A stretch of 45,263 nucleotides of DNA from an uncultured Bacteroidales bacterium (lineage in GTDB: Bacteria; Bacteroidota; Bacteroidia; Bacteroidales; UBA11471). Every line of letters starts with the position of its first letter. Position 1 is the stretch's first letter. The notes under the pieces are model-generated. The model was not told the DNA's origin, did no database searches, and saw only the letters and a program-made list of their open reading frames with translations. Shown here piece by piece: positions 1 to 7,825 of this stretch. The stretch lies in the NCBI GenBank assembly GCA_947589325.1, contig CANQAM010000018.1, positions 1 to 45,263 of the forward strand. Reading direction: 5' to 3'. The position numbers were made by a program, and so were the translations under genes.

Positions 1-44
1 TCGACCGTGTGGCTGCCAACCGTAAAAGCGTAACCGACTTCTGA
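1..44 (+). CDS. 3' end of an unidentified protein gene (partial)
   Basis: Reading from base 3, the frame gives the C-terminal residues DRVAANRKSVTDF followed by TGA at 42-44. A strong hairpin terminator follows within about 25 bases, which supports a real gene end. Only 13 residues are visible, so I cannot name the product. Confidence 0.5.
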   Translation, partial: DRVAANRKSVTDF

Positions 45-66
45 CCGAGCCGGTTCCCTGCATAGC

Positions 67-108
67 GAAAAGCCGCTCCCTCTCGCACGAGGAAGCGGCT
101 TTTGTTTT
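67..108 (+). terminator. Intrinsic terminator after the partial first gene
   Basis: The arms AAAAGCCGCT (68-77) and AGCGGCTTTT (94-103) are perfectly complementary. The stem is extended inward by CCTC/GAGG past one mismatch, and a T-rich stretch (TTTTGTTTT) follows. This ends transcription of the gene whose stop codon is at 42-44. Confidence 0.8.
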
Positions 109-323
109 ATCCGGCTGCCAACCGTCGGCGGAGCCATTTCCTGAATGGTGACACCAGCGTTCTGCTTTTTGCTTTACCTACCGTGCGGTGGAATTTAAGT
201 CTGTTCAGAAGTGCAACAAAAGGAGAACGAAAATTGCTGATTTTAGTTTGAAATTAGAAAAAGTTTATTTTTACAATGTGCAAAAAAAATCGAAAAAATT
301 TAGTTTTTAAGATAGAGAATTTT
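109..323. other. Intergenic region without recognisable gene
   Basis: Between the first terminator and the promoter of the lipoprotein gene there is no convincing reading frame or RNA structure. Composition shifts from GC-rich to very AT-rich after about base 230, as is usual just upstream of a promoter in this genome. Confidence 0.5.
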
Positions 324-331
324 TATCTTTG
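324..331 (+). promoter_or_regulatory. Bacteroidota-type -7 element for the lipoprotein gene
   Basis: TATCTTTG fits the TAnnTTTG -7 consensus of the Bacteroidota sigma factor. A weak -33 candidate, TTTAG, lies at 299-303. The ATG is about 35 bases downstream at 366. Confidence 0.6.
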
Positions 332-365
332 CGGCGCAATAGAAAACCCTAAATTTTAATTTGAA

Positions 366-1838
366 ATGAAAAAGATTTGGAAAATTAGTGGGCTCTGTCT
401 TGCCCTGATAATGGCAATGACAGGGTGTGATGATGAGAACGAGAACGCAAAACTTCCCGCTCCCACGATGACATGGGCGGCGAACCCCGATTTCGCACAG
501 CAGGATATTACAGATGATATGGACGTGAAGATTACGATCGAGGCACCGGCAGGCATTAAGACGTTCGTGGTCGATGTCGAGTCCGATGTCCTTAATAATA
601 CGATGCATATCACGCAAATAGACCTTATCAATCCGGCAGAAGATATAAAGACTATCGTAGAGAGTATGATATGGACCGACGGTAAAAGTCCTGTGGACCA
701 AACTTCGTATACGCTCGATCTGTCGGCTCTCGTGCCGTTGATTAACGTACTGACCCCCGAAGAAGGGCTCCACAAGTTCACCGTTACGGTAACCGATAAA
801 GCCGATCAGTTCTTTACGCAAAGCTGCGTGTTTCGCAGAGTGGCTGAGACGACACCGTCGGTGTCCGACGTGAATCTTTGGGCGAACAGTGCGACGGTAA
901 CGATTCCGAGCAAGGTGGCTTCTGTTTCCTACCGCGAGCAGGGCACCGAGGTATGGATTCCTGCCGAAGCATCGGAAGATGGAACATGGAAGATAGCTCC
1001 TGTGTGGGAAAAGTCGGAAATGAACGGCAACGAAGTCTATCAACCGAAAGCCGGTACCGGTGTGTTTGCAGGCAAGACGTATGACTTGCTGGTTGGCGAA
1101 AAAGAGTACCCTGCAGCGATAGTCTGCAAGGCAGGCGACACGATACCCAACGGGGATATGACCGACTGGTCTACGAACGAAAATTTGCCTTCTCCGAACA
1201 AGGAAGGGGAGAGTTTCTGGGGCTGTGGGAACAATCCTATGGCAAATTTGTGTATTCCGGATACTTTATCGGAAGAAAACGTGGCGGCGCATCTAAAACC
1301 CTATACTGATCTTGCCTTGATGGGTATTTTTGGCGCAGGTAACCTGTTTACGGGAGACTTCCAATTTGCGGGTATGTCCGGCAGTGTGAATTTTGGTAAG
1401 CCGTATGTGTGGACGGCTCGTCCGAAAGCCTTGCGGGTGATTTACAAGGGTACGGTCGGTGAGATTAAGTACGCCTCCGGTGCCGAGAAACCGCTGATAG
1501 GCAGTCCGGACACAATGCGTATATATGTTGCTGTGGTAGACTGGAATGCACAACATAACGTTGCCGCAGGTATGGGGGCAGCGGAAGGTACGTGGGACCC
1601 CTGCACCATGACGTCTGTCGAGGAGGGTGCCATACTGGGCTTTGCTTCGCTGGCAATCACGGAAAATCAGGAGGATTTCACCACGGTGGAGATACCTTTC
1701 TACTGGTATGATACCGCAGCGAAACCAGCCGACGGAAACTTCTCGCTCGTGATATCCTGTGCAACGAGCAACCGCGGGGACTACTTCACGGGTGGCGATA
1801 ACGAAATGTATATCGATAAGTTCGAGTGGGTATATTGA
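366..1838 (+). CDS. Putative surface lipoprotein with C-terminal PCMD-type domain
   Basis: A predicted 490-residue exported lipoprotein. Residues 1-21 form a type II signal peptide ending in MTGC, with Cys21 as the lipidated residue. The acidic DDENEN just after it resembles the signal that sends Bacteroidota lipoproteins to the outer surface. The middle looks like beta-sandwich modules. From about residue 258 the protein matches the pattern of the 'putative carbohydrate metabolism domain' family: an IPNGDMTDWS opening, GNLFTGDF, a W-x-A-R-P segment, and an IDKFEWVY ending. Such proteins are common in Bacteroidota surface loci and are thought to bind glycans or other surface ligands; no enzyme residues are evident. 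It has its own promoter and a strong terminator, so it is probably transcribed alone. The domain assignment is from pattern memory; function is unknown. Confidence 0.8.
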   Translation: MKKIWKISGLCLALIMAMTGCDDENENAKLPAPTMTWAANPDFAQQDITDDMDVKITIEAPAGIKTFVVDVESDVLNNTMHITQIDLINPAEDIKTIVESMIWTDGKSPVDQTSYTLDLSALVPLINVLTPEEGLHKFTVTVTDKADQFFTQSCVFRRVAETTPSVSDVNLWANSATVTIPSKVASVSYREQGTEVWIPAEASEDGTWKIAPVWEKSEMNGNEVYQPKAGTGVFAGKTYDLLVGEKEYPAAIVCKAGDTIPNGDMTDWSTNENLPSPNKEGESFWGCGNNPMANLCIPDTLSEENVAAHLKPYTDLALMGIFGAGNLFTGDFQFAGMSGSVNFGKPYVWTARPKALRVIYKGTVGEIKYASGAEKPLIGSPDTMRIYVAVVDWNAQHNVAAGMGAAEGTWDPCTMTSVEEGAILGFASLAITENQEDFTTVEIPFYWYDTAAKPADGNFSLVISCATSNRGDYFTGGDNEMYIDKFEWVY

Positions 1839-1883
1839 TGCTTTTGCATACCGGACAGCCACCGACTTCGACGGTCGTCCTTG

Positions 1884-1929
1884 AAACCCACGGGGCAGCG
1901 ATTTCGCTGCTCCGTGGGTTTTATTTTTT
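1884..1929 (+). terminator. Intrinsic terminator after the lipoprotein gene
   Basis: The arms AAACCCACGGGGCAGCGA and TCGCTGCTCCGTGGGTTT pair over about 18 bp with a single G-T wobble and a tiny loop. A T-rich tract, TTATTTTTT, follows. Confidence 0.9.
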
Positions 1930-1950
1930 GCCTGCGCGGGCATTTCCCGA

Positions 1951-2082
1951 CATTATTTCTTTGGATTTTTTCATTTTCTGCTAATTTATTTGTTTGGATT
2001 TTTCCTATTTTCGGCAATTTATTTCTTTGGATTTTTTCATTTTACGCCAATTTATTTGTTTGGATAATTTCGTTTTTCTATT
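1951..2082. repeat. Four degenerate copies of a 33-bp tandem repeat upstream of an ATPase gene
   Basis: Units lie at about 1951-1983, 1984-2016, 2017-2049 and 2050-2082. Each contains a core like TTATTTGTTTGGATTTTT, with C or G alternating in TTTCTTTGG/TTTGTTTGG. Units 1 and 3 resemble each other more than they resemble units 2 and 4, which hints at duplication of a 66-bp pair. Each copy brings TTTG motifs that resemble -33 elements, and the last copy sits directly over the promoter of the next gene. Confidence 0.85.
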
Positions 2083-2086
2083 TTTG
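2055..2086 (+). promoter_or_regulatory. Promoter of the DUF4143 ATPase gene
   Basis: The -7 element TATTTTTG lies at 2079-2086, with a TTTG at 2055-2058 about 20 bases upstream inside the last tandem-repeat unit. The ATG at 2110 is about 24 bases downstream. Confidence 0.6.
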
Positions 2087-2109
2087 CAGGCAGATATAAA
2101 ACGGCTTGT

Positions 2110-3498
2110 ATGTATTGTAAAAGACTTATCGACAAATATCTATGGGAATGGGCATCGAGAGATACCCATAAACCCCTGTTGCTTAGAGGAGCAAGGCAGG
2201 TAGGGAAATCGACGGCTGTTCAAGAACTATCTAAGAAGTTTGAAACGTTTGTTGAGATAAACTTTGAAAAGCAGCCTAAATACAAAGCGCTGTTCAAAGA
2301 TGATTTAGATGTAAAGCGTATCGTTCCGCAAATAGCTGCCATGTATGGGACGTCGATTAAGCCGGGCAAGACGCTTTTGTTCTTTGATGAGATACAGGAG
2401 TGCCCCCAAGCGATAATGGCTTTACGCTTTTTCAAAGAGGAGATGTCCGACCTGCATATAATTGCCGCCGGTTCTCTCCTTGAATTCGCACTGAAAGAGC
2501 TCCCCACATTTGGTGTCGGAAGAATACATTCCATGTTCATGTATCCGATGACCTTTGATGAATTTCTCGAAGCGAATGGACAGCAGCTGCTGCTCGAAGC
2601 CCGCAACCAATCCTCGATAGATAATCCGCTGCCTGCACCGCTGCATGACAAACTGGTGGAGCTGTTTCGCACCTATATGCTGGTGGGCGGAATGCCGGAA
2701 GCCGTCAAGACGTGGGTCGAGTATCACGATTATGTAAGATGTCAGGAAGTACAAGATGATATTGTCGTTACATACGAAGATGATTTCCCAAAATACAAGA
2801 AAAATGTAAATCCGGTATTACTGCGTCAAACCCTGCGCAGTGCTGCGGTTCAAACCACAAAGAAGTTCGTATATTCAAAAGTCGGCTCGGATTATAAGAC
2901 CGCAGAAGTCAAAAAAGCCGTAGAATTGCTGGTTCTTGCCGGAATCCTGCACCCGGTAACCCATACCGATGCCAACGGATTGCCGTTAGGCAGCGAAGAA
3001 GATAAGTCATATCAGAAGATGCTGTTGCTCGATACCGGTTTGTTATTGCGCTTATTAAATATGTCGTTAGGCGATGTATCGGAATTGACGGAACAAATTT
3101 TAACTGCAAGCGCGGCTGATTTGGCAAATAAAGGCCCTATGGCAGAATTGCTCGTAGGACTTGAAATGCTGCATCATATGAGTCCGAATATACGACACGA
3201 TTTGTTCTATTGGGTAAGGCATGAGAAAAATTCCCAAGCGGAAATAGATTACATATCGAATTATTTACAAACAGTCGTGCCTATCGAAGTGAAAGCGGAC
3301 AAGCAGGGCGGAATGAAAAGCCTTTGGTTATTTATGCGGGAGAAGAAACTGCATTTTGCCATTCGATGCTCGATGGAGAATTTCGGCAAGTTCGATTATG
3401 TAGATAAAGAGGATTGTTCCGAAGTCCGACATATTCGCATTTGTCCGCTGTATGCTATTGCCCAAATGGAGCAGATGACGCAAGGCATCGGGAAATAA
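2110..3498 (+). CDS. AAA-type ATPase with DUF4143 C-terminal region
   Basis: A 462-residue predicted cytoplasmic ATPase. The Walker A motif GARQVGKS is at about residues 27-34 and Walker B, LLFFDEIQECP, at about 89-99. The C-terminal half follows the DUF4143 layout. AEIDYI near residue 376 with PIEVKA near 390 gives a PD-(D/E)xK-like signature often seen in this family. These ATPases occur in many copies in Bacteroidota and Archaea; their cellular role is unsettled and no nuclease activity should be assumed. The gene stands alone: its own promoter is upstream, and it converges on the CDF transporter gene 39 bases beyond its stop. Its AT-richer composition and multicopy family suggest an accessory gene. 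Confidence 0.85.
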   Translation: MYCKRLIDKYLWEWASRDTHKPLLLRGARQVGKSTAVQELSKKFETFVEINFEKQPKYKALFKDDLDVKRIVPQIAAMYGTSIKPGKTLLFFDEIQECPQAIMALRFFKEEMSDLHIIAAGSLLEFALKELPTFGVGRIHSMFMYPMTFDEFLEANGQQLLLEARNQSSIDNPLPAPLHDKLVELFRTYMLVGGMPEAVKTWVEYHDYVRCQEVQDDIVVTYEDDFPKYKKNVNPVLLRQTLRSAAVQTTKKFVYSKVGSDYKTAEVKKAVELLVLAGILHPVTHTDANGLPLGSEEDKSYQKMLLLDTGLLLRLLNMSLGDVSELTEQILTASAADLANKGPMAELLVGLEMLHHMSPNIRHDLFYWVRHEKNSQAEIDYISNYLQTVVPIEVKADKQGGMKSLWLFMREKKLHFAIRCSMENFGKFDYVDKEDCSEVRHIRICPLYAIAQMEQMTQGIGK

Positions 3499-3537
3499 TA
3501 TCTTTTGTTGGGGATACAACACCGCGTTTGAAGGCCG

Positions 3538-4479
3538 TTAATTCTCGCACTCGCCGCAGGTGTCGCAATGGCTGTCGGGGCAGTGTTCATCGGGCAGCTC
3601 CAATTCAAACGTGGCGTGGCGGATATTTTCGGCTTGCAGCCGGTGGCGCAGGTCGTGTTTTATCTTCTCCGATTCATCGAAATTTTTTACCACGAGGTGT
3701 ACCGTCAGAGCGTTTTGTGTGGTGCTGATAGCCCATATATGGAGGTGATGCACGCATACCACACGCGGGTCGTCGAGCAGAATTTTTTGTATTTCGCGGG
3801 CGTCGATGCCGGCAGGGACGCCGTCGAGCGAGAGGCGCACGCTGTCGCGCAGCAGCTCCCATGTCGAGAAGAGTATGATGACGGCGATGCCCAATCCGAT
3901 TATCGGGTCGATGACATACCAGCCAGTGCCGGCGATGACAAGCCCTGACACGACGACGCCCACGCTTACCAGCGTGTCGGCAGCCATGTGCAGGAAAGCC
4001 CCCCTGATGTTGAGGTCGTGTTTTCTTTCCGTAAAAAACAGACAGGCGGTGATGCCGTTGATAAGGATTCCTATACCGGCGACCCAAGCGATGACGCTGC
4101 CTTCCAGCGGACGGGGCGACCGCAGTTTCTCGATGCTCTCGGCGATGATAAGCCCCACTGCCGCTAGTAGAATGAGGGCGTTGAGCAGCGACACGAGGAC
4201 GGTGCTTTTTCGGAATCCGTAGGTGTATTCGTCCGACGGTTTTATTTTGGAGAGACGGAATGCCAGCAGCGCCAGCACGAGACTTATCACGTCGCTCAGA
4301 TTGTGCCCCGCATCGGAGAGCAGCCCCACCGAGTCGTACCAAAATCCGGCACCGGCTTCGGCGGCGACAAACGCCACGTTCAGCCCGATGCCCCAAAGAA
4401 AAGCCTTGTTCAGATGGGCAGTGTCGATGGCATGTGCGTGGTGGTGCCCGTGATGTTCGTGTTCATGTTCGTGCGGCAT
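3538..4479 (-). CDS. Cation diffusion facilitator (CDF) family zinc/divalent-metal exporter
   Basis: A 313-residue inner-membrane transporter of the CDF family, which exports Zn2+ and related metals in exchange for protons. The N-terminus is very His-rich (residues 3-16). The paired membrane metal-site motifs are visible: DAGHNLSD with H59/D63 in the second helix, and HMAAD with H164/D168 in the fifth. About six membrane segments are followed by a cytoplasmic domain, and the C-terminus is Cys/His-rich (residues about 300-311), which may help bind metal. The gene lies 29 bases downstream of trpS on the same strand and is probably cotranscribed with it. The exact metal cannot be read from the sequence. 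Confidence 0.9.
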   Translation of the reverse strand: MPHEHEHEHHGHHHAHAIDTAHLNKAFLWGIGLNVAFVAAEAGAGFWYDSVGLLSDAGHNLSDVISLVLALLAFRLSKIKPSDEYTYGFRKSTVLVSLLNALILLAAVGLIIAESIEKLRSPRPLEGSVIAWVAGIGILINGITACLFFTERKHDLNIRGAFLHMAADTLVSVGVVVSGLVIAGTGWYVIDPIIGLGIAVIILFSTWELLRDSVRLSLDGVPAGIDAREIQKILLDDPRVVCVHHLHIWAISTTQNALTVHLVVKNFDESEKIKHDLRHRLQAENIRHATFELELPDEHCPDSHCDTCGECEN

Positions 4480-4508
4480 GGCAGTCTGTTTTTAAGGTAT
4501 GGCAAAAA

Positions 4509-5501
4509 TCAAAACGGGCGGAAGCCCATGATTTTTTTCACTTCTTTCAGGGTCTTGGCAGCACTTTCGCGGGCTTTTTCCGCCCCTTGTGCCACCACTT
4601 TGCGCATATATTCGTCGTTGTTTTGTATCTCCAATATGCGTTCGCGTATCGGGAGGGTAACTTTCAGAATATCGTCGGCAAGCTGTTTTTTCATATCGCC
4701 GTAGCGTATTTCGCACGTGTTGTATTTCTCCTCGAAATAGGCGGTGGTGTCCGGCTCCGAAACGATGTGCATGATGGTAAAGAGGTTTTCCACCGGTTCC
4801 GATTTCGGAGCGTTGGGCGTTTTCGGTCCCTCGTCGGTAACGGCGCGCATCACTTTTTTACGCAGCGTTTTTTCGTCGTCGAGCAGGTAGATGCAGTTTC
4901 CTTCCGACTTGCCCATTTTGCCGCTGCCGTCGAGACCCGGAATTTTTATCGACTCGGCGCCGAAGTTGTAGCTGGCGGGTTCGGGGAAAAATTCCGTGCC
5001 GTATATCGTGTTGAAGCGGCGGGCGAAGCGGCGCGTCATTTCGAGGTGCTGCTCCTGATCTTTGCCCACCGGCACTTTGGTGGCGCGGTGCAGCAGAATG
5101 TCGGCGGCCATGAGCGAGGGGTAGGTGAGCAGTCCGGCATTTACGTTTTCGGGCTGTTTGCGCACTTTCTCCTTGAACGATACGGTGCGTTCCAGTTCAC
5201 CGATATACACGTGCATATTCAGCAGCAGGTAGAGTTCCGCTACTTCGGGCACGTCGCTTTGGACAAAGAGCGCGCAGGCTTCGGGGTCGAGACCGGCAGC
5301 CAGATATTCGGCAAGAATACTTTTTACATTCGTGTGGAGCATCTTGGGGTCGGGGTGCGTGGTCAGGGAGTGCAGGTCGGCGATGAAGAAATAACAATCG
5401 TGTTCGTGCTGCATTTTCACAAAATTGCGCAGCGCTCCGTAGTAATTGCCCAAGTGCAGGTTTCCGGTGGAACGGATACCGCTAACGACGATTTCTCTCA
5501 T
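4509..5501 (-). CDS. trpS: Tryptophan--tRNA ligase
   Basis: A 330-residue class I aminoacyl-tRNA synthetase that charges tRNA-Trp with tryptophan using ATP. The HIGH-type motif reads HLGN (about residues 16-19, within TGNLHLGNYYGAL). The KMSKS-type loop reads KMGKS (about 195-199), a variant seen in some bacterial TrpRS. Length is normal for bacterial TrpRS. A -7 promoter box lies about 40 bases upstream, and the CDF transporter follows. Confidence 0.95.
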   Translation of the reverse strand: MREIVVSGIRSTGNLHLGNYYGALRNFVKMQHEHDCYFFIADLHSLTTHPDPKMLHTNVKSILAEYLAAGLDPEACALFVQSDVPEVAELYLLLNMHVYIGELERTVSFKEKVRKQPENVNAGLLTYPSLMAADILLHRATKVPVGKDQEQHLEMTRRFARRFNTIYGTEFFPEPASYNFGAESIKIPGLDGSGKMGKSEGNCIYLLDDEKTLRKKVMRAVTDEGPKTPNAPKSEPVENLFTIMHIVSEPDTTAYFEEKYNTCEIRYGDMKKQLADDILKVTLPIRERILEIQNNDEYMRKVVAQGAEKARESAAKTLKEVKKIMGFRPF

Positions 5502-5541
5502 AGAAATTGCGAGATTATGTTTTTATTCAAAATTCAATGGA

Positions 5542-5549
5542 CAAAGGTA
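5542..5549 (-). promoter_or_regulatory. -7 element for trpS
   Basis: On the minus strand the sequence reads TACCTTTG, a match to TAnnTTTG, about 40 bases upstream of the trpS ATG. I see no good -33 element. Confidence 0.5.
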
Positions 5550-5611
5550 TAAAATATTTCCGTTTTTCGTATGCCGTTTCGCCGCATAAGTTTTTCAACC
5601 GGCGGCACGGG

Positions 5612-6559
5612 TCAAAATTCTTTTTCCCGTTGATTTTTGCGGAGGGAGAGGGTTTTGGCGATGAAGTGGGTCAGATGTACCGGCCGCAGCGATTTCCCTG
5701 CCACGATGAGTATCACGGCGGCGAGTATCAGCACGATGCCGCAAGCCAGCCGCAGGGTGAACGATTCGCCGAATACCATGATGCCTATGGCGACGGCGGT
5801 AACCGGCTCCAAGGCTCCGAGTACGGCGGTGGGCGTGGAACCTATGGCGTGCACGGCGAGCGTCATCGTAACCAGCGATATGACGGTGGGGAAGAGCGCG
5901 AGTATCAGTGCGAAAAACCACGCATACGGCGTCGTGAGCGGCTGCAGCCGATAGCTTTCGGAGAAAGCGGAGTGGACGACAGTTGAAAGTACGCAAAACA
6001 ACAGTACGAAGAAAGAGAATTTTATCGACGACATGACGATACCCGAACGATTGACAATGACGATGTAGAGCGCGTAGGAGAGCGAGGAGAGCATGACGAG
6101 CAGTACGCCCGTCCCGTTGAGTGTCGCTCCGTCGCCGCCTTTGTAGAGCAGGGCGATGCCGCTCAGGGCAAGGGCTATGGAAAGAACGGCGGACAGGGTT
6201 ATGCGTTCGTGGAAAAATATCGCCATGATGACGGCGACCATAATCGGATAGACGAAAAGCAGCGTCGAGGCGATGCCGGCGTCCATATACAGAAAACTCA
6301 TATAGAGAGTTATCGACGACGTGGCGAAAAGGACGCCCAAACCGCCGATGATACCCAGCTCCTTGTATGAAATGCCGAATGGAATTTTTTTGATTTTCAT
6401 AAGGAGAGCCAGCATGGCAGCCGCCAGAATATACCGGTAAAAAATCACCGAATCGACGTTCAATCCGGCTTTGAACAGATAAAGTGCGCCCAGCGGGTTG
6501 GTGCCGTAGCTCACGGCGGCGATGATGCCGTATAAGGAACCTTTTGTTTTGAGTGTCAT
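5612..6559 (-). CDS. EamA/DMT-family membrane transporter
   Basis: A 315-residue integral membrane protein of the drug/metabolite transporter superfamily. About ten hydrophobic segments are arranged as two EamA repeats (roughly residues 8-140 and 150-290), with the usual conserved stretches near the ends of the repeats (YPIMVAVIMAIFFHE and LEPVTAVAIGIMVFGE). Members export amino acids or other small metabolites; the substrate here is unknown. It starts 46 bases after the phosphopantetheinyl transferase stop and is probably the last gene of the ssb-gldE-gldD cluster. Confidence 0.85.
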   Translation of the reverse strand: MTLKTKGSLYGIIAAVSYGTNPLGALYLFKAGLNVDSVIFYRYILAAAMLALLMKIKKIPFGISYKELGIIGGLGVLFATSSITLYMSFLYMDAGIASTLLFVYPIMVAVIMAIFFHERITLSAVLSIALALSGIALLYKGGDGATLNGTGVLLVMLSSLSYALYIVIVNRSGIVMSSIKFSFFVLLFCVLSTVVHSAFSESYRLQPLTTPYAWFFALILALFPTVISLVTMTLAVHAIGSTPTAVLGALEPVTAVAIGIMVFGESFTLRLACGIVLILAAVILIVAGKSLRPVHLTHFIAKTLSLRKNQREKEF

Positions 6560-6605
6560 TTTTAGAAAAAACTTATTCTTTCATAACACCTGACGGGAGA
6601 AATCG

Positions 6606-7244
6606 TTAGGAGAATGCGGCGAGTGTCAATACGAAATCGGGGTAAGCGGCATAGGTTACGCAGCATTCCCGCTGTTGCGGGGTGCGGCGTTCCCGTGCGG
6701 CGAATGTACCGCTGCCGCTCTCCGGCAGAAATCGGAACGGCTCGATACAGAGGTGTCGGGCGAAATCGACTGCCGGCGCGTCCAGCAGTTTGAACAGCGA
6801 CTCTTTTGCCGACCACAGCAGCGTTGCCATGCGGTCGGGGTCGCTGCCTTGTAGGAGCGGCAGCTCCTTTTCGTTCAGGAAGCGGCGCACCACCCGCGAC
6901 GCACGGTCGCTCCACCGTTCTATGTCGAGCCCGACGGGGGTGTCGGCTACGGCTGCGGCAGCCCACCCTTTCGTGTGCGAAATGGAGATGCAGCGGCTGC
7001 CGCCGCGCAATACGGGTTTGCCCGAAGGCCGGTATTCGATGGCGGCATCGACGCCCAAGCGTTCCAGCAGCAGGCGTACCGCCAGCCGTTCGCACCGCCG
7101 GTGTTCCGACATTCCGGCGATAGCGGCTTCGTATTCCGCCCGACGGGAGGGAGCGGCTTGCGACAGGAGCATTTCGCTCGTTTCGTCCGGGCGCCACAGG
7201 GCGACCCGCACATTTCCGAAAGTCGAAACAGCGTGAAAAGGCAT
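6606..7244 (-). CDS. 4'-phosphopantetheinyl transferase superfamily protein
   Basis: A 212-residue enzyme expected to move the phosphopantetheine arm of coenzyme A onto a serine of carrier proteins. The two core motifs are present: GLDIE (D107, E109) for magnesium binding and WSAKESLFKLL (residues 144-154). The length of about 210 residues fits the Sfp/HetI/EntD-like group rather than the short AcpS type. I chose the ATG at 7244 because it overlaps the gldD stop as TGATG, implying translational coupling. The same frame stays open upstream, but that extension overlies gldD and reads as arginine-rich nonsense. The carrier-protein partner is not in the window. Confidence 0.88.
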   Translation of the reverse strand: MPFHAVSTFGNVRVALWRPDETSEMLLSQAAPSRRAEYEAAIAGMSEHRRCERLAVRLLLERLGVDAAIEYRPSGKPVLRGGSRCISISHTKGWAAAAVADTPVGLDIERWSDRASRVVRRFLNEKELPLLQGSDPDRMATLLWSAKESLFKLLDAPAVDFARHLCIEPFRFLPESGSGTFAARERRTPQQRECCVTYAAYPDFVLTLAAFS

Positions 7245-7825
7245 CAGCGGCGTGTATGGAGGGTTTCTATAATGTGGCGCATATCGTCGGCGATATACCC
7301 GACGACCGGCGCCACCGAGTCGGCGCGTACCGGCGTGTCGAAATAGAGCGCCCCGCGAAACAGGTAGGTCGCACTGTCGGTCGCGACGAATTGCAGCGGC
7401 GTGGCGGCATCGCCTGCGAGCGTGTAGAGTACGGCGTATTTGCCTGCGGCTTCGTCGGCATAACCTTGCGCCGTAATGGCGCTTGTCTTTGCTGTGTGCC
7501 GATACACGAGGTCGCGGCTTTCGCGGAACAGGCGTTCTTTGTTTTGCGGTGTAAGAGGCAGGTAGCTGCACCATATCGTCGCCCGATAGGCGGGATAGAC
7601 GATATTTATCCACGAGGGATTTCCGTCCGGCTGTACGTCGCGCGACGAGGCGGGCACCTCGAAAGAGAGCGGGAATGCCGGCTCGGCGATACGGTAGGTC
7701 GTGTCGCTGCGCTCTATGCGGAAAAATCCTTCGGGGCGGGGAATCCCGCTTTTGCGGCGTCCGCACCCCGACACGGCAAGCAGCAGACACAAGAGCCAAA
7801 CGATATGACTACGCTTTCTTTTCAT
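7244..7825 (-). CDS. gldD: Gliding motility lipoprotein GldD
   Basis: A 193-residue lipoprotein with a signal peptide ending at Cys21 (LLAVSGC). It follows the GldD pattern: PRPEGFFRIE near the start of the mature part, SWINIVYP and SYLPLT, QFVATDS, and FRGALYFDTPVRADSVAPV near the end. GldD was defined in gliding Flavobacterium, but homologues occur in non-gliding Bacteroidales, where the role is unclear and is presumably in the cell envelope. It overlaps the end of gldE by 17 bases and the start of the phosphopantetheinyl transferase by one base, so the three are surely cotranscribed. Confidence 0.88.
   Translation of the reverse strand: MKRKRSHIVWLLCLLLAVSGCGRRKSGIPRPEGFFRIERSDTTYRIAEPAFPLSFEVPASSRDVQPDGNPSWINIVYPAYRATIWCSYLPLTPQNKERLFRESRDLVYRHTAKTSAITAQGYADEAAGKYAVLYTLAGDAATPLQFVATDSATYLFRGALYFDTPVRADSVAPVVGYIADDMRHIIETLHTRR

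Noticed and set aside
1951-2082. CRISPR array
   Set aside because: The repeats are directly adjacent with no unique spacers, and no cas gene is present.
7245-7799. N-terminal extension of the phosphopantetheinyl transferase to 397 residues
   Set aside because: The extension overlies gldD in another frame and is arginine-rich with no family similarity; the ATG at 7244 gives the normal length and a TGATG junction.
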